64,000 nucleotides of DNA, from the NCBI GenBank assembly GCA_002435755.1, contig DIYH01000043.1, positions 62,001 to 126,000 on the forward strand, read 5' to 3'. A program made the position numbers and the translations under genes. Positions 17,118 to 27,000 of this stretch are shown here, piece by piece; position 1 is the first letter of the stretch, and every line of letters begins with the position of its first letter. The stretch comes from Flammeovirgaceae bacterium UBA6059. GTDB lineage: Bacteria > Bacteroidota > Bacteroidia > Cytophagales > Cyclobacteriaceae. The notes under the pieces were generated by a model. It saw only the letters and a program-made list of their open reading frames with translations, was not told where the DNA came from and made no database searches.

Positions 17118-17729
17118 TTAGATCATTAGAGCTTCATCAGAGTCTAAATGTGATCTCTTACAACAATAAAACCCAATAGAATAAAGAATATAGGTAGTGA
17201 TATTCAGTATGTTGTGGAGATACCAAACCTCCTTACCAAATTTTAGACCTATTAAAGTAATAAAAAAAGTAGTGAAGGTGTAAAACAAGATCGCGACAAG
17301 TATCCAAAATCTAAATTTATTGAATAGATCTGATTGACCTTCTTCAACTAACTCTAATAAAGCGGATGACGCCAGAAAAGAGTTTATGACCCGATATACC
17401 ATTGGGAATAAATCTACTTCCATTTCTTCTGTTGATATTGACTCACTGACCTGAGCTAGTATTATCCAACCAGGCAGGCTTAACCAAAGAGCATATTTGT
17501 TGATTGATTTTAAAGCAGCTCTGTTGGAAAACTGACCTATCACCCAGAAAAAAAACATTGCTTCTACAATTGGATATTTGAAATAAAGCCAACGAATAGT
17601 AGAACCAGCTTTTTCAGGTAAGGGCAGAAGTGTCAGCCAGACACTAGAGTCAACAACGAATCCTAAGATTAGAAACCATAGAAAAAGCCGAAGAGTCCCT
17701 TCGGCTTTTTTTTTTCGGCACGTACGCAA
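17118..17729 (-). CDS. Multi-pass membrane protein, main frame (N terminus in another frame)
   Basis: The frame encodes 203 residues with about five or six hydrophobic helices (FLWFLILGFVVDSSVWL, YALWLSLPGWIILAQV, FWILVAILFYTFTTFFITLI) and ends in a motif common in Bacteroidota membrane proteins of unknown role (LHNILNITTYILYSIGFY). The only start in frame upstream of the first helix is a weak TTG at 17729. An ATG at 17794, only 23 bp after the previous stop, opens another frame that encodes the missing first helix and meets this one at a run of ten A residues. A -1 shift there gives a 225-residue protein. Either a sequencing or natural frameshift, or programmed recoding, is likely. Confidence 0.7.
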   Translation of the reverse strand: MRTCRKKKAEGTLRLFLWFLILGFVVDSSVWLTLLPLPEKAGSTIRWLYFKYPIVEAMFFFWVIGQFSNRAALKSINKYALWLSLPGWIILAQVSESISTEEMEVDLFPMVYRVINSFLASSALLELVEEGQSDLFNKFRFWILVAILFYTFTTFFITLIGLKFGKEVWYLHNILNITTYILYSIGFYCCKRSHLDSDEALMI

Positions 17730-17794
17730 AACAATAGAGGCACCAAAATTGATAATGTAGATATAGCTGCTAAGGAGTATTTGATTTGCTCCAT
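17669..17794 (-). CDS. Short ORF encoding the first helix of the split membrane protein
   Basis: This ATG-started frame encodes 41 residues: MEQIKYSLAAISTLSILV, then PLLFCVRAEKKKPKGLFGFF, ending YGF and a TAA. The first 25 residues are a membrane helix with a positive end. It begins 23 bp after the stop of the 269-residue gene, as expected for the next gene of the operon. Its last normal codons are GAA AAA AAA AAG; the last three offer an A_AAA_AAG heptamer in the correct phase for a -1 shift into the frame of 17118-17729. Unshifted, it would yield only a small one-helix peptide. Confidence 0.5.
   Translation of the reverse strand: MEQIKYSLAAISTLSILVPLLFCVRAEKKKPKGLFGFFYGF
17682..17715 (-). 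other. Ten-A slippery tract with adjoining hairpin
   Basis: On the minus strand a run of ten A residues (17706-17715) is followed directly by GCCGAAG (17699-17705), a five-base loop and CTTCGGC (17687-17693), then five T residues (17682-17686). This lies inside the split membrane-protein gene. It contains the A_AAA_AAG heptamer of known -1 frameshift sites with a stem-loop right after it, and is also long enough for RNA polymerase slippage. It resembles an intrinsic terminator with a short T tail too, so premature termination is possible. Confidence 0.6.
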
Positions 17795-17817
17795 AGTTGA
17801 ATTTACAACATTTTAAT

Positions 17818-18627
17818 CTAATCCCAAGGAGGCCATGAGGTTTGGAGAATCACAGGATCACCTTCTCCCCCTATTTCTGATCCTACTACGTTACCTCTAG
17901 CATCCCTGAGAACAAGATTATTTCCTTCCTTATCAACTCCAAAAAGAATTATTCTGATTTTATTTTGAGATAGTGAAGGATCATAGCCAAAATAGTATCT
18001 GATGTATTTTATATTAGGTTGAATAAGAAACTCTTCCACGTCTGAACTAAGTTCATTCTCGAATAAACCGTAAGGTTCTTGAATATTTGAAGGTTCTTTA
18101 ATCTTTCCAATGAACTGCTGAATCCGATTCCGCGTACCTTCTAAATCTGTTTTACCCTTCAAAATTTCATTTTTATAACGCATTACTATTGGTGACTTAG
18201 ACAATAGCCAATTCTTGATGTTTGAATGTTCTAATTTATTATACATGACAATATCAAATGGCCTGGCCTGTTTACCCATATCAGGCCTTAGTCGTGGAGA
18301 TGAACTTTTTAGTTCTACATCATCATTCGCCTCCATAGCAACAAAATAATGTGGTCCAATGTCTTGTTCCTCACTATAGCAAAACCAACACATTAACCCC
18401 TGATAAGTACGTAACTGTTCAACAAACCCATGACTTTTGTTGATTTGCATCATTCTTACAATAATATCAATTTGCTCTTTGATAAGGTCAAGTTTAAGTG
18501 TGCCGCTGATTGAATTCATTAAGTCTGGAGTGCGTGTATCATCATTCAATTTAAATTCAGAGACATAATCCTCTATGTAAGCAACAGCTTCGTGAAAAGT
18601 GATTTTAAAATTTTTTTGTGTATTCAT
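17818..18627 (-). CDS. Conserved-looking cytosolic protein of unknown family
   Basis: 269 residues, no signal peptide or membrane helix. The N-terminal half is helical (SGTLKLDLIKEQIDIIVRMM). A central part has a Cys/Trp strand (GLMCWFCYSEEQDIGPHYFV). The C-terminal part is beta-rich (PNIKYIRYYFGYDPSLSQNK, RIILFGVDKEGNNL) and ends in an unusual Pro/Trp tail (QTSWPPWD). I do not recognise it. It is second in the run, 36 bp after the 82-residue gene and 23 bp before the ATG of the split membrane protein. Confidence 0.72.
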   Translation of the reverse strand: MNTQKNFKITFHEAVAYIEDYVSEFKLNDDTRTPDLMNSISGTLKLDLIKEQIDIIVRMMQINKSHGFVEQLRTYQGLMCWFCYSEEQDIGPHYFVAMEANDDVELKSSSPRLRPDMGKQARPFDIVMYNKLEHSNIKNWLLSKSPIVMRYKNEILKGKTDLEGTRNRIQQFIGKIKEPSNIQEPYGLFENELSSDVEEFLIQPNIKYIRYYFGYDPSLSQNKIRIILFGVDKEGNNLVLRDARGNVVGSEIGGEGDPVILQTSWPPWD

Positions 18628-18663
18628 ATTACTTTGTTTTGATGGTTCAATTGTTTTATGAGT

Positions 18664-18912
18664 CTAGAACTTATATCTATAGCTCTCTTTAGCCTCAACC
18701 AAAACTTTGCTCAGATGAAACTGTGCAGCAGGCGGAGATGAAATACTGATAGTGAAAGAGGTGCCTATTTTCCCCCGTACGAACCAGGATACATCGTGAA
18801 ATCCCTTCTCTATTTTCATAGATACCCTTCCACTATTCCGCAAGACCATTTGTCCATCAAGTCTTAGTTCGAGCATCCCATCTTCAATAAACGTACTCGC
18901 AATAAATTCCAT
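18664..18912 (-). CDS. Small beta-rich protein of unknown function
   Basis: 82 residues with alternating polar and hydrophobic strands (MLELRLDGQMVLRNSGRVSM, TSFTISISSPPAAQFHL) and no signal peptide. It is the first gene of the minus-strand run that ends with the trypsin-like protease; a promoter should lie in 18913-19013. The pattern suggests a small beta sandwich. No family recognised. Confidence 0.65.
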   Translation of the reverse strand: MEFIASTFIEDGMLELRLDGQMVLRNSGRVSMKIEKGFHDVSWFVRGKIGTSFTISISSPPAAQFHLSKVLVEAKESYRYKF

Positions 18913-19013
18913 CCGCTAAAGTCTTGAGTAAAAGTAGTGGTCCGTCCTTCATGCTAAATGTCTTGATTAGAGAGTGGTCGAAAGCCACTAGCTTCTGGCA
19001 AGGTTCTGTCAGT

Positions 19014-19766
19014 TTAAGGCATTAGGTCTCTAAAATGCTGTATAAAATGCTCCTTCCTTCTCCTTGATACTGAGACTTCCGAACCATCACTCATTCGTAT
19101 GCTTCCACCTTCACCTTTTTCATATTCTTCGATGTATTTGAGATTAATCAAGCTGCTATTATGCACCCTGCAAAATGAATAAGGCTCGAGCATCTGTTCA
19201 CAAGTCTTTAGCGTCTTCGAAACAAGAATCTGCCGCTTATCTGTCAGAAAGAAAGTCGTGTAGGTGTTATCAGATTCACAGCGTACAATTTGATCGGGTT
19301 TGATGAACGAGTACCCTTTCATTGTAGGCAAAGCGATCTTCACATCGGCGGTACTATGATTTCTAAAGTTCGAAAGCAGCAACCTGAGGTGTGAGGACGC
19401 CTCTGCTCTGTTCAGGTTGTGCATCGCTTTTTCCACTGCTCTGACTAACTCTTCTTCGCTGATAGGTTTCAGCAGATAATCTACCGCTGATATTTTGAAA
19501 GCCTGTACGGCATACTTTTCATAGGATGTGGTGAAAATGATTTCCGCATCAGGGTCGGCTAGTTGCTCCAGCACGTCAAATGCTGTTCCACCTTTGATCA
19601 TAACATCCAGAAACACAATATCGGGCTGGTATTGCTTGATTGCAGAAACACTGGAAATCACAGAATCTGTTTTAGCGAGTATCCTGATTTTTGGAAAATG
19701 CAATGCTAATGCAGATTCTAGCAATTCAAGTGGTTGCGGTTCGTCTTCTATAATTATCGCATTCAT
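19014..19766 (-). CDS. LytTR-family response regulator
   Basis: 250 residues. The receiver domain (1-120) has the acidic pocket (IIIEDEP), the phosphoacceptor Asp54 (DIVFLDVMIKGG) and the conserved Lys in SAVDYLLKPISEEEL. The LytTR DNA-binding domain (about 145-248) carries VRCESDNTYTTFFL and FCRVHNSSLINLKYIEEYE. It lies 2 bp from the LytS-like kinase gene and is surely its partner. Targets are unknown; the neighbouring protease run starts only 102 bp further on, so it is a possible one. Confidence 0.93.
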   Translation of the reverse strand: MNAIIIEDEPQPLELLESALALHFPKIRILAKTDSVISSVSAIKQYQPDIVFLDVMIKGGTAFDVLEQLADPDAEIIFTTSYEKYAVQAFKISAVDYLLKPISEEELVRAVEKAMHNLNRAEASSHLRLLLSNFRNHSTADVKIALPTMKGYSFIKPDQIVRCESDNTYTTFFLTDKRQILVSKTLKTCEQMLEPYSFCRVHNSSLINLKYIEEYEKGEGGSIRMSDGSEVSVSRRRKEHFIQHFRDLMP

Positions 19767-19768
19767 AG

Positions 19769-20656
19769 TTATTCATTTGTTTCTACAGGCATTACCACCT
19801 TGACTTGCATTCCAGCATATCCAGTTGAGTTTTTTAGCTCTTCTAGCTCAAGTACTTTTGAGTTCGATTTGTGGCTATGTAGTTTGACTCGTTCCTCTAT
19901 CATCCTCAGCCCGTGCGATGTGCTATTGTGGTTTGATTGCTCAATATTTTTCACTCCATTATCCGTTATATAACACATAAGTGTTCCTTCAACATCCTTG
20001 AACCTTATTGTGAGTTTGCCATCAGCCGTAGTGCGATTAGTTAATCCATGCCAAATAGCATTCTCTATGAGCGGCTGCAAAAGTAATGGAGGCACAAAAA
20101 GTTCATCCTGATCTATTCCATCTTCAAAAGTTATCTCATAACTAAAGAGTCCATCAAGCCTCAAGATTTCCAGGTCCATGTACAATTCAAGGATTTTCAC
20201 ATCTTCTCTTAGGCTGATAAATGAACTAGATGAGTGTTCCAGTACCTGTCGGATTAGCCTGGAGAATTTTACAAGGTGATTCTCAGCTTGCTGCGTATTC
20301 TTATTATGGATGGCATGCTGTATAGAGCTCAGGCTATTGAAAATAAAGTGAGGGTTAACCTGTGCTCGCAGTGCCCTCATTTCCATTTCAGATTTAGCAT
20401 ATTTCAACTCAAGTTCACGTTCCCTGAACTGAGCTTCTCTCCTAATTCGATAATAAAAAAAGAAACCAAAAATAAACAGTACAATTACCGGAACAAGAGC
20501 AGCAAGTGTGACTACCACAACTTGCCTTTCCTGTCTTTCTAATAGTTCTTCTAAAGAACTGTGATCATTGCTTTGTGCCTTTATATCTACTTCTATACAG
20601 GAAATCAGCAAACATATCAGCATCGTCGTTTTCCAAACACGTACAATAGGAAACAT
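19769..20656 (-). CDS. LytS-like sensor histidine kinase
   Basis: The ATG at 20656 is chosen because it gives a hydrophobic leader (MFPIVRVWKTTMLICLLISC); a TTG at 20716 adds 20 residues. A membrane helix follows at about 43-68 (VVVVTLAALVPVIVLFIFGF). The phosphoacceptor region of the His_kinase (LytS/YehU) family includes AQVNPHFIFNSLSSIQHAIH. The HATPase domain has PLLLQPLIENAIWHGLTNR and ends with SHGLRMIEERVKLH. There is little extracytoplasmic sensor, so the signal is probably sensed in the membrane or by a partner. Coupled to the LytTR regulator. Confidence 0.92.
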   Translation of the reverse strand: MFPIVRVWKTTMLICLLISCIEVDIKAQSNDHSSLEELLERQERQVVVVTLAALVPVIVLFIFGFFFYYRIRREAQFRERELELKYAKSEMEMRALRAQVNPHFIFNSLSSIQHAIHNKNTQQAENHLVKFSRLIRQVLEHSSSSFISLREDVKILELYMDLEILRLDGLFSYEITFEDGIDQDELFVPPLLLQPLIENAIWHGLTNRTTADGKLTIRFKDVEGTLMCYITDNGVKNIEQSNHNSTSHGLRMIEERVKLHSHKSNSKVLELEELKNSTGYAGMQVKVVMPVETNE

Positions 20657-20861
20657 AGAGTTTATGGGAAATAACTGGCCATTTGCTCTAATGAAATATA
20701 GCTTAAAAGAAACCAAATAGGTAATATCTAGACCAGATTACCAATTGACAGGTCAAAAGGTAGAGTCTATCATATTTTATATTGAAATAGTACACGACGG
20801 AACCTAATTAACAGCCAACATTAAATACATATCGTCTGTCGAGCCTTGGCAAGAGAGCAAC

Positions 20862-20887
20862 AAAAAAACCCCGACATCTGCCGGGGC
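20862..20887 (-). terminator. Rho-independent terminator after the VPS10-like pair
   Basis: Read on the minus strand, GCCCC, a short inner GGCAGATGTC, then GGGG is followed by seven T residues. It lies 27 bp after the stop of the gene at 20914 and is a strong intrinsic terminator. Confidence 0.85.
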
Positions 20888-20913
20888 TTTGGTTCTAGTA
20901 ATTGCGTATTCGC

Positions 20914-23900
20914 TTAATTCGCCATCTGATTCTCAGGAGCGTTGATCATCTTGAGGCCTTTCTCCTCGATCATTTGGTTGAGTTGTTTGAGCTTTTCATC
21001 ATAGAGCTTCTGCAAAGCGCCTAGCTCCACTTCCAACTCGGCCGTCACTTCTTTTCTAAAGTCTTCGGCTTGATCAGTTGGAGGAAAATCACCACGCTGC
21101 TGATCGGCCATGAGGAATGCCAGACGGTTATTGATTCGGATACCGAAGTTTAGCGGATCCTGATAGGCTTCATTCTTGGTCATGTGGATATTGTTCTCAA
21201 TGACAGTCATGTCCTCATTGATCTCATCAGCCAGGTCTCGGATCTCCTGATACTCCTCATCCTCTCCGAGCTTCTCATCCAGATAACCAAGATCAGAACG
21301 CGTATCACGAATATTATTCATGGCATCATGCGCTTCACTGACTTTGTCCCTCACAGTGATGAGAAAGTCAAACTGTTTTTGGTAATCCTCAGGGGTATTA
21401 GACAATCTTGGATCTTTGACAATTTCAAAATCCTGCTCCATGGTTTCATCATTGGCTGTTAAGCGGACTTTATAAGTTCCGGGTACGGCCTTAGGTCCTC
21501 TGTTAGGTGAAGAGTATAGGATCATTCCTGGGAACTCTCGGAAACCCGGATAGCGCATATCCCAAACCATTCGGTTGCCACCATCTTTTACCTTCAGCAT
21601 ACCCTTCTTGTCCTTGGACTTATTGGAGTAAGTCTTGATTAGGTCGCCATTGGCTTCCATAATCTCGATTTTAACCTCATCATCGCCCACATTATCCACA
21701 TAATAGTGAATCATGACGCCATTCGGATGATTCTGACCCTCCAGCTTTGGATTACTTCTACCCCATCCAGCAGATTGCTGCATGCGATAAGACATATCAG
21801 GCTTGAATAAGTAAGCACCTTTGCTGGTCACCTCATCACTCATCTGATGTAATGGCGTAAGGTCATCGATCATCCAGAAGCTACGACCATGGGTTGCAGC
21901 AATCAGGTCGTTATCACGAACATGGAGGTCGCGAATCGAAGTGATTGGTAAGTTAAGCTGGAATGGTTGCCAGCTAGCGCCATCATCAAAACTTACATAC
22001 ATGCCCCATTCTGTTCCAGCATAAAGCAATCCTTCTTTAACAGGATCGGCTCTAATCGCGCGTGTATAGTGGTTTGCATCAATACCGGCAGTAATCTTCG
22101 TCCAAGTCTGACCATAGTCGGTTGTCTTGTATAAGTAAGGCGTGTAGTCACCGAACTTGTAACTCGTTGCTGCGACATATGCTCCACCCTTTACATGAGG
22201 ATTCACATCTATGCAGTTCATCATGTTGTATTTCGGAGAGCCAGGAGGTGTCACATTGGTCCAATTCTTGCCCCCATCACGAGTCACATGGATCAAGCCA
22301 TCATCAGACCCAGCCCAGATCACACCTTCTTCCTCTTTCGATTCTGTTAGGGCGAAAATAGTAGCATAGAATTCAACACCGGTATTGTCCTGGGTGATTG
22401 GTCCACCGGAAGACTTCAAGGTTTCTGGCTCACCGCGGGTCAAATCAGGAGAGATCACTTCCCAGGACTGTCCTTCATTTGTGGTAACATGCACATAGTT
22501 ACTACCCGCATAGAGCTTGTCGCTATCGTGCGGAGAGAACATCACGGGATAATTCCAATTGAAGCGATATTTCATTACTTCCACACCAGAACCAGCCGGA
22601 TTATCAGGCCAAACGTTAGTAGAGCGCTGCTGACCAGTGCTGTGATCAATACGCATCATATAGCCTTTGTAAGTACCTCCATAGACAATGTCATTATTGT
22701 CGGGATCTGGGGCTAAGTGCGCACTTTCACCGCCGGTACTTGGCTCCCAGTCACGCTCAGTAATAGAGCCACCAGGAGTTCTGTGATAGATTCTTAAAGT
22801 ACTGTTATCCTGCTGTGCCCCATATATACGATATGGAAAAGTGTTGTCAGTAGTAACTCTGTAGTACTGAGCGGTAGGTTGATTGTAATAAGTAGACCAG
22901 TTCAATCCTCCATCATTTGAGATCTGAGCACCTCCATCATCAGCGATAGCCATGCGTTTTGGGTTGTCCGGGTCGATCCATAAGTCGTGGTGGTCACCAT
23001 GTGGTGCATTTCGTAGCTCGAAATTGTAACCACCATCCTTAGAAATACCGTAGCTTACGTTCATCACATAAAGCATGTCTTCATTTTGAGGGTCAGCTGT
23101 CATGCGACTATAGTACCATGCACGAGATCTTAAGGCGCGATTTCGGCTTGTTCTTTTCCAGGTCTTTCCGGCATCATCAGACCGATATACACCACCATCT
23201 TCCGCTTCTATGATTGCCCAAACGCGTTCTGAGTTGGCTGGTGATACAGCTAAACCTACGATACCCCACGGACCTCCTGGTAAACCATCATTGAACGATA
23301 GTTCTTCCCAATTATCGCCTCCATCGGTGCTCTTGAATATTTTACTATCAGGGCCACCACTATCCATTCGGTAACCTACTCTGCGCATTTGCCATGTTGA
23401 GGCATAAATGATGCGCGGATTATTGGGATCAAGGATCAGATCACCAGCACCTGCTTTGTCACTTACATATAGGATGCGCTCCCAATTTTCTCCACCATCT
23501 GTGGAACGGTAAACACCTCTGACTTCATTAGGCTTCCATAGGTTACCTATAGCAGCAACATATACTATATCAGGGTTAGTCGGGTGAATTCGCACTCGAG
23601 CGATATGCTCAGAGCCTTCTAAGCCAATCTTGGTCCACGTCTTGCCAGCATCCGTGGACTTCCACATTCCCCAGCCACTGGACACATTACCACGTAGGGT
23701 CTGCTCACCTTCACCGACATAGATCACGTTCGGGTCTGATTCGGACACGGCTACCGCACCTATAGATCCTCCAAAATAGCCGTCAGAAATACACTCCCAG
23801 GTGTTCCCGGCATCTTGAGTACGCCAAACGCCACCACCGGCTGTGCCCATGTAGTAGAGGTTGTCATTTCCAGGTACTCCAGTGACCGTACCGGCACGTC

Positions 23901-24090
23901 CACCCCGAAATGCTCCTACCAATCGCCACTCCATTCCTTCGTAATACTTCTGATCATACTGCGTTGTAGGCGGTGCAGATGATCTGTTCCTACGTTGACC
24001 AAAAGCTGTTTCAGTGATCATCAGGAATACCAGTACACTCCCGACAACTAGTTTCAGTTGATTCATATATCTAGGTTTATTGTTATTCAT
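20914..24090 (-). CDS. VPS10/sortilin-like BNR-propeller exported protein (downstream copy)
   Basis: A 1058-residue exported protein with a signal peptide; an ATG at 24066 (MNQLKLVVGSVLVFLMITET) is an alternative start. Residues about 45-760 form a many-bladed propeller with recurring Asp-box/BNR motifs (STDAGKTW, STDGGENW, SDDAGKTW, RDGGKNW). A beta domain follows (about 790-890), then a helical C-terminal domain (DQRGDFPPTDQAEDFRKEV). Such proteins are often labelled glycosyl hydrolase or VPS10 sorting-receptor domain; the catalytic role is unproven. It sits 7 bp after its paralogue and is followed by a terminator. Confidence 0.88.
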   Translation of the reverse strand: MNNNKPRYMNQLKLVVGSVLVFLMITETAFGQRRNRSSAPPTTQYDQKYYEGMEWRLVGAFRGGRAGTVTGVPGNDNLYYMGTAGGGVWRTQDAGNTWECISDGYFGGSIGAVAVSESDPNVIYVGEGEQTLRGNVSSGWGMWKSTDAGKTWTKIGLEGSEHIARVRIHPTNPDIVYVAAIGNLWKPNEVRGVYRSTDGGENWERILYVSDKAGAGDLILDPNNPRIIYASTWQMRRVGYRMDSGGPDSKIFKSTDGGDNWEELSFNDGLPGGPWGIVGLAVSPANSERVWAIIEAEDGGVYRSDDAGKTWKRTSRNRALRSRAWYYSRMTADPQNEDMLYVMNVSYGISKDGGYNFELRNAPHGDHHDLWIDPDNPKRMAIADDGGAQISNDGGLNWSTYYNQPTAQYYRVTTDNTFPYRIYGAQQDNSTLRIYHRTPGGSITERDWEPSTGGESAHLAPDPDNNDIVYGGTYKGYMMRIDHSTGQQRSTNVWPDNPAGSGVEVMKYRFNWNYPVMFSPHDSDKLYAGSNYVHVTTNEGQSWEVISPDLTRGEPETLKSSGGPITQDNTGVEFYATIFALTESKEEEGVIWAGSDDGLIHVTRDGGKNWTNVTPPGSPKYNMMNCIDVNPHVKGGAYVAATSYKFGDYTPYLYKTTDYGQTWTKITAGIDANHYTRAIRADPVKEGLLYAGTEWGMYVSFDDGASWQPFQLNLPITSIRDLHVRDNDLIAATHGRSFWMIDDLTPLHQMSDEVTSKGAYLFKPDMSYRMQQSAGWGRSNPKLEGQNHPNGVMIHYYVDNVGDDEVKIEIMEANGDLIKTYSNKSKDKKGMLKVKDGGNRMVWDMRYPGFREFPGMILYSSPNRGPKAVPGTYKVRLTANDETMEQDFEIVKDPRLSNTPEDYQKQFDFLITVRDKVSEAHDAMNNIRDTRSDLGYLDEKLGEDEEYQEIRDLADEINEDMTVIENNIHMTKNEAYQDPLNFGIRINNRLAFLMADQQRGDFPPTDQAEDFRKEVTAELEVELGALQKLYDEKLKQLNQMIEEKGLKMINAPENQMAN

Positions 24091-24097
24091 TAATTGA

Positions 24098-27000
24098 TTA
24101 TTGATCTGTTATAGGTTCATAGCCGCCCTTTTCAAGGGCGTTGTTCACTTTGCTTAAGTCACTTTCTATGATGCTGTTCAACTGTGCGAGATGCTCATCC
24201 AACTCTCCTTTAAGCAGATCGAATACTTCTCTGGCACCCTTGGTGGGCAGCCCATCTCCACTCTCTACACTCTTCACCAAATAAGCCAATCTGTTATTAA
24301 GCCTTATTGGGAAGTTCAATGGATCCTGACCGCTTTGATTCTTTACCTGATAAAGCTCCTCTTCTACAGCACTAATCTTACTCTTGAAGCTATCCACTGA
24401 CTTCATTGGCTTAGCGTCATCTTCTATCTGATCATCGATCTGGGACTTGAGCTCTCTGATTCTGATAACTCCTTTGTTGGCTGCATCAATAGCATCACGG
24501 ATTTGCATGGCAAACTGGAACTGCTCCTGGATGTCCTCTTCAGGCACATCGAAGCGGGGATCTGTTCTTAACTCAAAAGTTTTTGTCTGAACATCACCAT
24601 CCACCGTCATGCGTACCTGATAACCACCCGGAGGTGCTATTGGCCCAAGTTGTGGGCGGCCAGACCAGATGATCATACCTTCAAATGAAGCCGCACCAGG
24701 ATAGCGCATGTTCCAAGACCAGGTGTTTAGACCTTGTGCAGTGGTGGGGTCTTTAGGTAGCGCACCATACCAACGTGCATAGGGATCGTCTTCTTCTTCC
24801 AATTCTGGTTCTGTTCCTACTTTCTCAAGGATTACATTTCCACTCGCGTCAAGCACCTCAATCTTGATTTCTTTTGCCTGTTCAGCTAAATAGTATTGAA
24901 TGCCAGGCTCCTGCACACGTCGCACTGCGTAATATGGCTGGAATAAGTGGAACTTCTTTGCAGCAACTTCAGCTGAATACTCTCTCAAAGGAGCAATATC
25001 ATCCAAGATATAAATCGAGCGGCCATGTGTGCCTGCTACAACGTCCTTTTCGGTTACGATCAAGTCGGCGATCTGAGTGTCAGGCATATTCAATTGTAAA
25101 GAATGCCAGTTGGCTCCATCATCGAAACTCACATACACCGCATGCTCTCCAGCAGCAAACAATAATCCTGGCTTAACGATATCCTCTCGTACGGCATGAA
25201 TGTAATCATCAGCTCTTATACCCTTTACGATCTTCGTCCAAGTCTTGCCATAATCGTTGGTCTTCCAGATATAAGGCGCTCGATCGTCTAGCTGATAGCG
25301 CTTAACAGCAATGTACAGAGTACCAGGATTATGACGTGACTCATCGATGATGCTAATACGCGAGTGCTTGGGTAAATCTGGAGGCGTGATATTTTCCCAA
25401 TTCTTACCATGGTCACGTGTGATGTGCATCAATCCGTCATCTGATCCAGCCCAGATGGTATTCTCATCATGCATTGAAGGCGCTAGCGCGAATACGGTCG
25501 CGTAAATCTCAGGGCCGTTCATATCTTTAGTGATAACACCACCAGTAGGCCCTAAGGTCTCAGGGTCTGCGTAAGTTAAGTCCGGGCTAATCTTCTCCCA
25601 GCTCTGACCATCATCTTCGCTTACCCAGACATGCTGAGAGCACGTATATAACTTATTCGAATTCAATGGTGAGAACACAATTGGGAACGTCCATTGCCAT
25701 CTTTCCGGTAGGGCGCTAGACGGCTCGCCAGAGAAGAATCTCGGGTAAACCTGAATATCTCGAAGGAAACCAGTCGAACGATCAAACTTGGTCAACAAGG
25801 CACCCTGGCTTCCTGCATAAAACCAATCCAAATTTTCAGGATGCTGAGCGATATAGCCGCTCTCTCCACCACCTACAGCATAATAATACTCTGATGATGG
25901 TCCCCTCGCCTGCTTGAATCCCCAGCCTTCACTTGGAATGCACATGGTACTATTGTCCTGCTGTGCACCACAGACATGGTAAGGGAAATCATTGGTCACC
26001 ATAATGTGATATAGCTGAGAAGTCGCAAAATCCTGATCTGTCCAGCTCTCTCCACCATTGATAGAGATGTTGCCACCACCGTCATTAGCGTTAGCCATGC
26101 GCATCGGATTGTTGGGGTCAATCCACAAGTCGTGATTATCACCGTGAGGTACCTCTATTCGCGTATCGAATGTTTCACCTCCATCAGTAGACTTATAAAA
26201 ACCTGTATTTAAGGCATAAACCGTATTCTCATCCTGGGGATCAGCATAAATATGACTGTAGTAAAAAGCGCGTTGACGCAGCTTGCGCTCATCATTGGTC
26301 TTAGTCCAGGTAGCACCAGCATCATCTGACCTGAATACTCCTCCCTCGTTCGACTCAACTAATGCCCACAATCTCCCAGACTTGGCACCTGAAGCAGCAA
26401 TACCAATTTTTCCGATAGGCTTAGAAGGCATACCCGGATTATTGGTCAACTCTGTCCAGGTGTCTCCACCATCGGTAGATTTCCAAAGGCCACAGTCGCC
26501 ACCGCCTCCCCACATTTTCCAAGGGGTTCTGTAGACTTCCCAAATAGATGCATACAGTGTATTTGGGTCTGTTGGGTCAATAACAAGATCAACGGCACCT
26601 GCTTTATCGCTTCTATAGAGTACTTTGTCCCAAGTCTCACCTCCATCTTTACTTCTAAAAATTCCTCTCTCTTCATTGGGACCATACGGGTGACCTAATG
26701 CCGCAACATATACAACATCTGGATCTGTAGGGTGAACCCGGATTTTCGCGATAGCATGTGTTTCCGGTAGGCCCATATGCTGCCAAGTCTCACCAGCATC
26801 TACTGACTTGTAGACACCATCACCCTGCATTATATTACCTCTCAGCGCTACCTCACCCATACCTATATACACTATATCTGGATTGGTAGCCGCTACTGCC
26901 ACAGCTCCGACCGACGAACTGTTGATCTGCCCATCAGTGACTGGCTTCCAATTTTGACCGCTATCAGTGGTCTTCCAAAGTCCTCCACCCACGGCTCCAA

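Noticed and set aside
17687..17715. Reading the hairpin with T10 as a plus-strand terminator
   Set aside because: No plus-strand gene lies upstream within several kb, so the T run more likely matters as the A tract of the minus-strand mRNA.
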